From NCBI GenBank assembly GCA_036262835.1, contig DATAID010000105.1:124001-188000 (forward strand): a stretch of DNA of 64,000 bases. The letters are read 5' to 3'. A program made the translations under genes and the position numbers. A model generated the notes under the pieces. It did not search any database, was not told the DNA's origin, and saw only the letters and a list, made by a program, of their open reading frames with translations. Below, piece by piece: positions 50,659 through 58,911 of this stretch. Numbering within the stretch: the stretch's first letter is position 1; each line of letters opens with the position of its first letter. This DNA comes from RBG-16-66-20 sp036262835. GTDB taxonomy: Bacteria; Pseudomonadota; Gammaproteobacteria; Burkholderiales; SG8-39.

Positions 50659-52734
50659 ATGGAACGCTCGTTCAAGCAGGAAGTGGCGCTGCTCAAGCTC
50701 GGTGAAGGCGACGCCTTCCATGGCGAGGGCATCCTCGCAGTGACGAAGGCGCTCCTGCAGTCGGGCGTCTCCTACGTGGGCGGCTACCAGGGCGCGCCCG
50801 TCTCGCACGTGATGGACGTGCTGAACGATGCGCGCGAGATCCTCGATGAGCTCGGCGTGCACGTCGAATCGAACGCGAACGAAGCGGGCGCCGCCGCCAT
50901 GCTCGGCGCCTCGATCAACTACCCCCTGCGCGGCGCGGTCGCGTTCAAGTCCACGGTCGGCACCAACGTGGCCTCCGACGCGCTCTCCAATCTCGCTTCG
51001 GCCGGCGTGCGCGGCGGCGCCCTGCTCGTGCTCGGCGAGGACTATGGCGAAGGCTCCTCGATCATCCAGGAGCGCACGCAGGCCTTCGCGATGAAGTCGC
51101 AGATGTGGCTGCTCGATCCCCGGCCGAACCTGCCCAAGATCGTCGAGGCGGTCGAGCGCGGCTTCGAGCTCTCGGAAGCGTCCAGCACGCCGGTGATGCT
51201 GCAGCTGCGCATCCGCGCCTGCCACGTGCACGGCACCTTCAAGACGAAGAAAAACCGCGCGCCGGTGATTTCGAGGAAGTCGGTTCTCGAAAACCCCAAC
51301 TTCGACTTCGGCGCCATTTGCCTGCCGCCTTCGACCTACGCGCAGGAAAAGCACAAGGTCGAGGTGCGCTGGCCCGCAGCGGTGGAGTTCATCAAGAAGG
51401 CGAAGCTGAACGAAACCTTCGCGGGGGACATGGTCGAGACCGGCATCCTCTGCCAAGGCGGCCTCTACAACGCGGTCATCCGTGCGCTGCAGATCCTCGG
51501 GCTGGCCGACCCGTTCGGCGCCTCCCGCGTGCCGATCTACTGCATGAACGTCGCCTACCCGGCGATTCCCGAGGAGATCATCGCCTTCTGCTCGGGCAAG
51601 CAGCGCGTGCTCGTGGTCGAGGAAGGCCAGCCCGCGTACATCGAGGACACCGTGCGCGCCGAATTGCAGCGCCAGGAAGTCCAGGGCGTCAAGGTTCTGG
51701 GCAAGGGCGTGCTGCCGATGGCCGGCGAGTACACGGGTGAGGTGGTTTTGACGGGTATTGCGACTTTCTTGAATCGGTCTTCCGAAGTAGAGGCAATAAA
51801 AAAATTGAAAGGCCAGGCCGCCCAGCTGCTGGGAACCGTCCCCACCCGCCCGCCGGGCTTCTGCGTGGGATGCCCGGAGCGGCCGGTGTTCGCGGCGATG
51901 AAGGTGGCCGAAAAGGAAACCGGCCCGGTGCACGTCTCGGCCGACATCGGCTGCCACCTTTTCTCGTCGCTGCCGCCTTTCAACATCGGCAACACGGTGC
52001 TCGGCTACGGCCTCGGCCTTGCGTCCAACTCGGCGGTGAACAGCATGTTCGGGCGGCGCACCGTGAGCATCATGGGCGACGGCGGCTTCTGGCATAACGG
52101 CCTCACCACGAGCGTCGCCAACGCCGTCTTCAACAAGGACGACGGCATCCTCGTCATCATGAAGAACGGCTACAGCTCGGCGACCGGCACGCAGGAGCTG
52201 CCCTCCAGCCCGCAGCACAGCGAGTTCAAGGCGGGCGACATGGCGATCGAGAGCGCGCTCGCCGGCGTGGGCGTGGGCTGGGTGAAGACCGTCGACAACT
52301 ATCGCGTGGGCGAAGTGGCGAAGACGCTCAAGGAAGCGATGACCACGGACTACAAGGGGCTCAAGGTCATCGTCGCCGAGGGCGAGTGCCAGCTCGAGCG
52401 GCAAAGAAAGCTGCGGCCTCTGGTTGCGGAAAAGCTTGCGAAGAAAGAAAGGCACATCCGCGTGAAATACGGCGTCGATGAGGACACCTGCACGGGCGAC
52501 CACTCCTGTATCCGGCTCTCGGGCTGCCCGACCCTTACCGTCAAGGACAACCCCGATCCCCTGCGCCGCGATCCGGTCGCCACCGTGATCGAAGGCTGCG
52601 TCGGCTGCGGCCTGTGCGGCGAGAACGCGCACGCCGCTGTCCTCTGCCCTTCGTTTTACCGGGCGGAGGTCGTGCAGAACCCAGGACTTCTCGACCGTCT
52701 TTTGTTTTCCATCAGGAATCTTTTCAGAAGCTAG
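50659..52734 (+). CDS. indolepyruvate:ferredoxin oxidoreductase alpha subunit-like, copy 1
   Basis: A 691-residue 2-oxoacid:ferredoxin oxidoreductase alpha chain. The N-terminal pyrimidine domain includes GGYQGAPVSHVMDVL and LGEDYGEGSS; the TPP/Mg2+ motif GDGGFWHNG is near residue 472, and cysteines of FCVGCPERPVF precede it. Two Fe-S sets lie near 611 (CTGDHSC with LSGC) and 647 (CVGCGLC, then CPSF). The IOR family converts arylpyruvates to aryl-acetyl-CoA, while phenylglyoxylate relatives give benzoyl-CoA. It shares one base with a paralogue of the same layout and similar length. Substrate unknown. Confidence 0.88.
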   Translation: MERSFKQEVALLKLGEGDAFHGEGILAVTKALLQSGVSYVGGYQGAPVSHVMDVLNDAREILDELGVHVESNANEAGAAAMLGASINYPLRGAVAFKSTVGTNVASDALSNLASAGVRGGALLVLGEDYGEGSSIIQERTQAFAMKSQMWLLDPRPNLPKIVEAVERGFELSEASSTPVMLQLRIRACHVHGTFKTKKNRAPVISRKSVLENPNFDFGAICLPPSTYAQEKHKVEVRWPAAVEFIKKAKLNETFAGDMVETGILCQGGLYNAVIRALQILGLADPFGASRVPIYCMNVAYPAIPEEIIAFCSGKQRVLVVEEGQPAYIEDTVRAELQRQEVQGVKVLGKGVLPMAGEYTGEVVLTGIATFLNRSSEVEAIKKLKGQAAQLLGTVPTRPPGFCVGCPERPVFAAMKVAEKETGPVHVSADIGCHLFSSLPPFNIGNTVLGYGLGLASNSAVNSMFGRRTVSIMGDGGFWHNGLTTSVANAVFNKDDGILVIMKNGYSSATGTQELPSSPQHSEFKAGDMAIESALAGVGVGWVKTVDNYRVGEVAKTLKEAMTTDYKGLKVIVAEGECQLERQRKLRPLVAEKLAKKERHIRVKYGVDEDTCTGDHSCIRLSGCPTLTVKDNPDPLRRDPVATVIEGCVGCGLCGENAHAAVLCPSFYRAEVVQNPGLLDRLLFSIRNLFRS

Positions 52735-54872
52735 TGGAACGACAATTCACAAAAGAGATTGAATCGCTCCGCCTCGGCGATGGCCAGACCTTCCACGGCG
52801 AGGGCATCCTCGCGGTGACCAAGGCTCTGCTGCAATCGGGCGTCGCTTACGTCGGCGGCTACCAGGGCGCGCCGGTCTCGCACCTGCTCGACGTCATGGT
52901 GCAGGCGCGCGAGTACATGGACGAGCTGGGCGTGCACGTGGAGGCCTGCACGAGCGAGGCCTCGGCCGCCGCGATGCTCGGCGCCTCGATCAACTACCCG
53001 GCGCGCGGCGCGGTGACCTGGAAGTCGATCGTCGGCACGAACGTGGCGGCCGATGCGCTCTCGTACCTCGCGAGCGCAGGCGTGATCGGCGGCACTTTGA
53101 TCGTGCTCGGCGAGGACTACGGCGAGGGCGGCGTGGTGGCGCAGGAGCGCAGCCACGCGTTCGCCATGAAGTCGCTCATGTGGCTGCTCGACCCCCGGCC
53201 CGACCTCGCCACGATCGTGAAGATGGTCGAGCGCGGCTTCGAGCTCTCGGAGGCCTCCAGCACGCCGGTGATGATGGAGCTGAGGATCCGGGCCTGCCAT
53301 GTGCAAGGCTCGTTCAGGGCGAAAAACAATATTTCCCCGGCAACTTCCAAAATCAACAAGCTCGACGGACCGCCCGAAGATTTCATCTACGACCGGCTCG
53401 CCCACCCGCCCGCGACCTTCCGTCAGGAGAAGCTCAAGTCCGAAGTGCGCCTGCCTGCCGCGCGGCGTTTCATCGTCGAGCACAGGCTGAATGAAACCTT
53501 CACCGGCGAGGAAAGCGGGGTCGGGTTGATCGTCCAGGGCGGCCTCTACAACGGCCTTATCCGCGCCCTGCGCCAGCTCGGCCTCGCCGACGACTTTGGC
53601 GCGAGCCGGATCCCGCTTCACGTCCTGAACGTCGTCTATCCGCTCGTCCCCGAAGAAATCGCGGACTTCGCGAAGGGTAAGCGCGCGCTCTTCGTGCTGG
53701 AGGAAGGCCAGCCCGAGTTCATCGAGCAGGAGATCGCCACGATCCTGCGGCGCGCCGATCTGCAGACGAAGCTGCACGGCAAGGATTGCCTGCACATGGC
53801 GGGGGAGTACACGACCGAGGTGATGGTGCGCGGGCTGGCCCGGTTTCTGGAGAAGTTTTCTTCGCGCGATCTCTCCCCGGGAAAGTCCTGGCTAACGAAA
53901 AATCAGGAAACAAGGGAAAAAGCCGCTACGCTGCTCGGCGCGCTGCCTCAGCGCCCACCCCAGTTCTGCGTGGGCTGCCCGGAGCGGCCCGTCTTCTCGG
54001 CCATGAAGCTGGTCGCGCGCGAGGTCGGCCGCCCGCACGTCTCGATGGACGTCGGCTGCCACGCCTTCGCCTCGTTCGAGCCCTTCTCACAGGGCAACAC
54101 GCTTCTTGGCTACGGCATGAGCCTCGCGAGCGCGGCGGGCGTTGCGCCGATGCAGGCGAAGCGCGCGGTCGCGGTGATGGGCGACGGCGGCTTCTGGCAT
54201 AACGGCCTCCTCTCCGGCGTCGCCTCGAACCTCATGAACAAGGGCGACGGCGTGCTCGTCATCATGAAGAACGGCTACGCCTCGGCGACCGGCACGCAGG
54301 AGCTCATTTCCTCGCCGCCCGAGGAGGCCCGCGCGAGCGCTGCGGGCACGAGCGCGGCGCACGCCGACCGGACGATCGAGTCGACGCTCTCGGGACTGGG
54401 CGTGAAGTGGCTGCGCACGGTCAACAACTACGACGTCGGCACGATGGCCGACACCTACCGCGAGGCAATGACCACTGAGGAGAAGGGCCTGAAGGTGATC
54501 GTCGCCGAGGGCGAGTGCCAGCTGGAACGCCAAAGAAGGCTGCGCCCTCTGGTGGCGAGGAGTCTTTCCGAGGGGAAAAGAACGGTCAAGGTGAAGTACG
54601 GCGTCGATGAAGACACCTGCACGGGCGATCACTCCTGCGTCCGGCTCTCGGGCTGCCCGACCCTCACCGTCAAGGACAATCCCGATCCCCTGCGCCGCGA
54701 TCCTGTCGCGACCGTGATCGAAGGCTGCGTCGGCTGCGGCCTGTGCGGCGCCAACGCGCACGCCGCCGTGCTCTGCCCTTCGTTCTACCGGGCCGAGGTT
54801 GTGCAGAATCCCGGTGGGTTTGACCGCTTTGTTTCGGCTGTTCGCCGTTCACTTCAAAAACTTTTCCAATGA
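52734..54872 (+). CDS. indolepyruvate:ferredoxin oxidoreductase alpha subunit-like, copy 2
   Basis: A 712-residue paralogue of the preceding protein, starting at GTG 52734 inside the previous stop. Motifs are parallel: GGYQGAPVSHLLDVM, LGEDYGEGGV, GDGGFWHNG near 482, CTGDHSC near 628, CVGCGLC near 665. Long blocks are nearly identical to copy 1, especially the C-terminal ferredoxin section, while the middle (about 200-420) and the loop after the TPP motif differ. Both copies keep all cofactor residues, so neither looks dead. A mixed alpha-alpha'-beta enzyme or two specificities are possible. Confidence 0.88.
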   Translation: MERQFTKEIESLRLGDGQTFHGEGILAVTKALLQSGVAYVGGYQGAPVSHLLDVMVQAREYMDELGVHVEACTSEASAAAMLGASINYPARGAVTWKSIVGTNVAADALSYLASAGVIGGTLIVLGEDYGEGGVVAQERSHAFAMKSLMWLLDPRPDLATIVKMVERGFELSEASSTPVMMELRIRACHVQGSFRAKNNISPATSKINKLDGPPEDFIYDRLAHPPATFRQEKLKSEVRLPAARRFIVEHRLNETFTGEESGVGLIVQGGLYNGLIRALRQLGLADDFGASRIPLHVLNVVYPLVPEEIADFAKGKRALFVLEEGQPEFIEQEIATILRRADLQTKLHGKDCLHMAGEYTTEVMVRGLARFLEKFSSRDLSPGKSWLTKNQETREKAATLLGALPQRPPQFCVGCPERPVFSAMKLVAREVGRPHVSMDVGCHAFASFEPFSQGNTLLGYGMSLASAAGVAPMQAKRAVAVMGDGGFWHNGLLSGVASNLMNKGDGVLVIMKNGYASATGTQELISSPPEEARASAAGTSAAHADRTIESTLSGLGVKWLRTVNNYDVGTMADTYREAMTTEEKGLKVIVAEGECQLERQRRLRPLVARSLSEGKRTVKVKYGVDEDTCTGDHSCVRLSGCPTLTVKDNPDPLRRDPVATVIEGCVGCGLCGANAHAAVLCPSFYRAEVVQNPGGFDRFVSAVRRSLQKLFQ

Positions 54873-56326
54873 ACAACGAAAGACCTATCACCATTCTTAT
54901 TGCCGCCCTCGGCGGCGAGGGTGGCGGCGTCATGGCCGACTGGCTGATCGACGCCGCGACGAAGAGCGGCTACCCGGCGCAGAGCACGTCGATTCCGGGC
55001 GTGGCGCAGCGCACGGGCGCCACCACCTACTACCTCGAGATCTTCCCGGTCGAGCGCGCGAAGCTCGACGGCCGCGAGCCCGTGCTCTCGCTCACGCCTT
55101 CGCCGGGCAACGTGGACCTCATGGTCGCCTCCGAGCTGATCGAGGCCGGGCGCGCGATGCAGAACGGCTACGTCTCGCCCGAGCGCACCACGCTCATCGC
55201 GAGCACGCACCGCATCTACGCCACGATCGAGAAGATGCAGATGGCCGACGGCCGCTTCGACAGCGAGCGCGTGCTGGGCGCAGCTAGGGAGCTGGCGAAA
55301 AACTCGATCCTCTTCGACATGCGCAAGCTCGCGCAGGAAAGCGGCACCGTGATCAACGCCGTGCTCTTCGGCGCGATGGCGGGCGCCGGCGCCCTGCCCT
55401 TTCCGCGCGAGGCCTGCGAGGCGGCCATCCGTCGCGGCGGCCGCGGCGCCGAAGCGAGCCTGCGCGGCTTCGCTGCCGGCTGCGAGATCGCGGCCGGCAG
55501 CCGGGCCGCGCCCCAACCCCCCGCGCCGCCCAAGCGCGCGACCGAGTACGAGGAAATCATTCGTCTCGGACTGGAAAGGCTCGGCGACTATCAGGGCGAG
55601 GCGTATGCAGACCTTTACAAAAAAAGAATCGAATCAATAGGAAACATCGACAAAGCTCTCGCCGCGGAAGTGGCCCGCCAGCTCGCGCTGTGGATGAGCT
55701 ATGAGGACATCATCCGCGTCGCCGACCTGAAGACGCGCGCTTCGCGCTTCGAGCGCGTGCGGCGCGAGGCCGGCGCGAAAGCGCACGAGCCGGTGATCGT
55801 CATCGACTACCTGAAGCCCGGGGTCGAGGAATTCGCCTCGCTCCTGCCCCATGCCCTCGGGAAGTCGCTGATGGGCTGGGCGGAGAAGAACAGGAAGCTC
55901 GACGCCTACAACGTGGGCATGCACATCAAGACCTCGGGGGTCTTCGGCTTCCTGCTCGTGCGCTCGCTCGCGTGGCTCAAGCCCTGGCGGCCGCACTCCT
56001 ACCGGTTCAAGGAGGAGCAGCAGCTGATCGAGCGCTGGCTCGCGCGCGTGCGCGAGGCCGCGGCGAGGAGCGTGCCGCTCGCGCTCGAGATCGCCGCCTG
56101 CGCCACGCTCCTCAAGGGCTACGGCGACACGCACCGGCGCGGCAAGGCCAACTTCCTCGCCCTCATGGACGCGCTCGTGGACAACCCTGCCACCGCGGAT
56201 GCCGCCGAGCAGGCGAAGGCCATCCGCAAAGCACGCGAGGCTGCCTTGGCAGATCCTGAGGGCAAGGCGCTCGGCGGCGCGCTCGGCAAGCCGGTGACGT
56301 GGCTTAAGCCGGTCGCGCGCACGTAA
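54869..56326 (+). CDS. indolepyruvate:ferredoxin oxidoreductase beta subunit with long C-terminal extension
   Basis: A 485-residue beta chain. Residues about 7-190 are the gamma-type domain (ILIAALGGEGGGVMADWL, VAQRTGATTYYLE). The remaining 270-odd residues, including YLKPGVEEFASLLPHALG and FLLVRSLAWLKPWRPHSYRF, resemble the DUF6537 region of fused bacterial IORs, absent from archaeal IorB (about 210 residues). It overlaps copy 2 by 4 bp. One beta gene serves two alpha genes. Confidence 0.87.
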   Translation: MNNERPITILIAALGGEGGGVMADWLIDAATKSGYPAQSTSIPGVAQRTGATTYYLEIFPVERAKLDGREPVLSLTPSPGNVDLMVASELIEAGRAMQNGYVSPERTTLIASTHRIYATIEKMQMADGRFDSERVLGAARELAKNSILFDMRKLAQESGTVINAVLFGAMAGAGALPFPREACEAAIRRGGRGAEASLRGFAAGCEIAAGSRAAPQPPAPPKRATEYEEIIRLGLERLGDYQGEAYADLYKKRIESIGNIDKALAAEVARQLALWMSYEDIIRVADLKTRASRFERVRREAGAKAHEPVIVIDYLKPGVEEFASLLPHALGKSLMGWAEKNRKLDAYNVGMHIKTSGVFGFLLVRSLAWLKPWRPHSYRFKEEQQLIERWLARVREAAARSVPLALEIAACATLLKGYGDTHRRGKANFLALMDALVDNPATADAAEQAKAIRKAREAALADPEGKALGGALGKPVTWLKPVART

Positions 56327-56354
56327 AATCGACTCTTGGCAATCGGAGGCTGCG

Positions 56355-57401
56355 ATGGCTAGCGTTCCCAAGCCCGGCGTGCACGACGCCCGGCAGGATC
56401 TTTACCGCCGGATCGAAAAGCACGATTTCGCGCCGCTCTGGGAGGTCTATCACGACCTGATCCCGGACGAGCCGAAGACGCCTTGCAGGCCGGCGCTCTG
56501 GAAGTGGGCCGACGCGCGGCCCTACCTCATGGAAGCGGGCAAGCTCATCACCGCCAAGGAGGCGCTGCGGCGCGTCTTGATCCTCCAGAACCCCGGCATG
56601 CAGGGCAAATCCTGCGTCACGCAGAGCCTTTTCGCCGGCTACCAGCTCATTCTTCCGGGCGAGATCGCGCCCAGCCACCGCCACACCCAGTCGGCGCTGC
56701 GCTTCGTGCTGGAAGGCGCCTGCGCCTACACTGCGGTGGATGGCGAGCGCACCACGATGCATCCGGGCGATTTCATCATCACGCCCTCATGGACCTGGCA
56801 CGACCACGGCAACCCGGGCAGCGACCCGGTCATCTGGATGGATGGCCTGGATGTGCCGATCCTGCGCACTTTCGCGGCCCAGTTTCACGAGCCCTTCCCC
56901 GAGGACGTGCAGCCGGTCTCGCGCGGCGAAGGCGCTTCCAATGCGCGCTTCGGCAACAACCTGAGGCCCCTCGGCGCGACGGCGCCCTTCGGCAAGACCT
57001 CGCCCATCTTCAGCTATCCGTACGAGCGCAGCCGGGAGACGCTCGCGAAGATGGCGAAGGAAGGCAATCCGGATCCCTGCCACGGCTGGAAGATGGAGTA
57101 CATCAACCCGCTCACCGGCGGCCATGCGATGCCCACCATCGCCGCCTTCATCCAGTTGCTGCCCAAAGGTTTCGCCACGCGCCCCTACCGCTCGACCGAC
57201 GGCACCGTGTACTCGGTGGTCGAGGGCGAGGGCAAGGCGAGAATCGGCGCAGAAGAGTTCGCCTTCGGGCCGCGCGATGCCTTCGTCGTGCCCTCCTGGC
57301 ATGCGCTCGAGCTCCGCGCCGCGGCCGAGACGGTGCTCTTTTCCTTCTCCGACCTGCCGGGCCAGGAGGCGATGGGCCTGTGGCGGGAGCGGCGCGGTTG
57401 A
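56355..57401 (+). CDS. gentisate 1,2-dioxygenase
   Basis: A 348-residue bicupin ring-cleaving enzyme that opens gentisate to maleylpyruvate with Fe(II). The metal ligands are H108 and H110 in SHRHTQSALRF and H149 in WTWHDHG. The phrases LILPGEIAPSHRHTQSA and GKTSPIFSYPYERSRE are typical of gentisate/salicylate dioxygenases. A C-terminal second cupin (TRPYRSTDGTVYSVVEG) lacks a full ligand set, as usual. GGAGG-like AATCGGAGG lies just upstream of the ATG. It links the locus to aromatic acid degradation. Confidence 0.9.
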   Translation: MASVPKPGVHDARQDLYRRIEKHDFAPLWEVYHDLIPDEPKTPCRPALWKWADARPYLMEAGKLITAKEALRRVLILQNPGMQGKSCVTQSLFAGYQLILPGEIAPSHRHTQSALRFVLEGACAYTAVDGERTTMHPGDFIITPSWTWHDHGNPGSDPVIWMDGLDVPILRTFAAQFHEPFPEDVQPVSRGEGASNARFGNNLRPLGATAPFGKTSPIFSYPYERSRETLAKMAKEGNPDPCHGWKMEYINPLTGGHAMPTIAAFIQLLPKGFATRPYRSTDGTVYSVVEGEGKARIGAEEFAFGPRDAFVVPSWHALELRAAAETVLFSFSDLPGQEAMGLWRERRG

Positions 57402-58276
57402 GCGCGACCCCGGCGGAGCAGTCCTCCGCGCCGCCCTCCTCGTTCTACGCCCGCGAGTACAACAACCGCGAGCTGGTGCCCGATCACGCGCGCTTCATCG
57501 CGCGCTGGCAGGAGGCCTCGGCGGAGGCGCGGGCGAAGCTTCCCTGCTACCTCGACCGGCGCTATGGCGAGGCGCCCGGCGAGACGATCGACCTCTTTCC
57601 CGCGCGCCAGGGCGACGGCGCGTGCCTCCTGTTCATCCACGGCGGCTACTGGCGATCCCTGGACAAGAGCGATCACTCGTTCGTCGCGCCTGCGCTGGTC
57701 GAGGCGGGCGTCTCGGTCGCGGTCGTCAACTACGACCTCTGCCCCAAGGTCGGCATGGACGAGATCGTGCGCCAGATGCTGCGCGCCGCGCGCTGGCTGT
57801 GGCTGCACGCGGGCGACTACGGCATCGACGAGAAGAAGCTTTTCGTCTCGGGCCATTCCGCGGGCGGCCACCTCACCGCGATGATGATGGCGGCGCTCTG
57901 GCCGATCTTCGACCGGCGTTTGCCGGCGAGCCTCTTCAAGGGCGGCCTCGCCGTGAGCGGCATCTACGACCTGGGCCCGATCGTGCAAGTGCCGTGGCTG
58001 AACGTGGACGTGCGACTCGATGAGGTCATGGCGCGCAAGCTCTCCCCCGCGTTCCTGCCGCCGGCCACGCGCGCGCCGGTCATGACCTGCGTGGGCGCGG
58101 ACGAGAGCTCGGAGTTCAGGCGACAGAACGCGCTCCTCGGCGAGCGCTGGCGCGGCGTGCTCGCCGGCGACCTCGTCGTGCCGGGCGCGCACCACTTCTC
58201 CGTGATCGACGGGCTGGGCGATCCCGCGAGCGCGCTCTTCGCCGCCGCCTGCCGGCTGATGGGCGTCAAGCGATGA
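57398..58276 (+). CDS. alpha/beta hydrolase, kynurenine formamidase-like
   Basis: A 292-residue hydrolase. HGGYW (81-85) is the oxyanion motif of the formamidase/hormone-sensitive lipase group, S154 in SGHSAGG is the nucleophile, GADESSEF gives the acid and GAHHFSVIDG the histidine. The start appears to be TTG at 57398 in a TTGA overlap with the dioxygenase stop; no ATG or GTG precedes the conserved YNNRELVPDH. It could hydrolyse N-formyl amides or aryl esters, or a thioester made by the IOR route. Confidence 0.82.
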   Translation: MSATPAEQSSAPPSSFYAREYNNRELVPDHARFIARWQEASAEARAKLPCYLDRRYGEAPGETIDLFPARQGDGACLLFIHGGYWRSLDKSDHSFVAPALVEAGVSVAVVNYDLCPKVGMDEIVRQMLRAARWLWLHAGDYGIDEKKLFVSGHSAGGHLTAMMMAALWPIFDRRLPASLFKGGLAVSGIYDLGPIVQVPWLNVDVRLDEVMARKLSPAFLPPATRAPVMTCVGADESSEFRRQNALLGERWRGVLAGDLVVPGAHHFSVIDGLGDPASALFAAACRLMGVKR

Positions 58277-58911
58277 ACGAGTTTCTCGCTTCCGGGCGCT
58301 ATGTCGACAGCGCGCATCCCGCGGTCGTCGCCTTCACGCAGAAACATGCTTCCGGCAAGGACGCGACGGAAAAGGCGGTTTCGCTCTACTACGCGGTGCG
58401 CGACGGCATCCGCTACAACCCGTTCCTCGATTTTTCCGACGACGCCGTGTTTCGCGGCTCGAATTGCATCGAGACCGGGGAGGGCTTCTGCATCGGCAAG
58501 GCCGCCCTGTATGCCGCTTGCGCCCGCGCCGCCGGCATCCCGGCCCGCGTGGGCTTCGCCGACGTGAAGAACCACCTCACCACGCCCGCGCTGCGCGAGC
58601 GCATGGGGAGCGATCTCTTCGTCTACCACGGCTTCACCGAGCTCGAGCTCGAGGGCAGGTGGGTGAAGGCGACGCCGGCTTTCAACGTCGAGCTTTGCCG
58701 GCGCTTTCGCGTGAAGCCGCTCGAGTTCGACGGCCGCGAGGACTCGATCTTCCATCCGTTCGACGAGGACGATCGCCGCCACATGGAGTACCTGCGCCTG
58801 CGCGGCAGCTACGCCGACGTTCCGGTCGAGGAGATCACGCGCGCCTTCCGCGAGGCCTACCCCGTTCTCTACGCCATGAAGGGCGCGGCCGCCGGGGAGC
58901 AGTTCGGCTGA
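58273..58911 (+). CDS. transglutaminase-like domain protein
   Basis: A 212-residue protein with the transglutaminase/papain-like core: C73 in GEGFCIGKAALYAACARA, H119 in VYHGFTELEL and the third polar residue in TPAFNVEL. No signal peptide or membrane segment is present, so it is a small cytoplasmic family member. Such proteins are often amidases or peptidases and not crosslinkers. It is coupled to the hydrolase by ATGA overlap. Confidence 0.8.
   Translation: MNEFLASGRYVDSAHPAVVAFTQKHASGKDATEKAVSLYYAVRDGIRYNPFLDFSDDAVFRGSNCIETGEGFCIGKAALYAACARAAGIPARVGFADVKNHLTTPALRERMGSDLFVYHGFTELELEGRWVKATPAFNVELCRRFRVKPLEFDGREDSIFHPFDEDDRRHMEYLRLRGSYADVPVEEITRAFREAYPVLYAMKGAAAGEQFG

Noticed and set aside
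50659..54872. Split or frameshifted single fused IOR gene
   Set aside because: Each alpha copy is full length with its own TPP and Fe-S motifs, so this is duplication, not a broken fusion.
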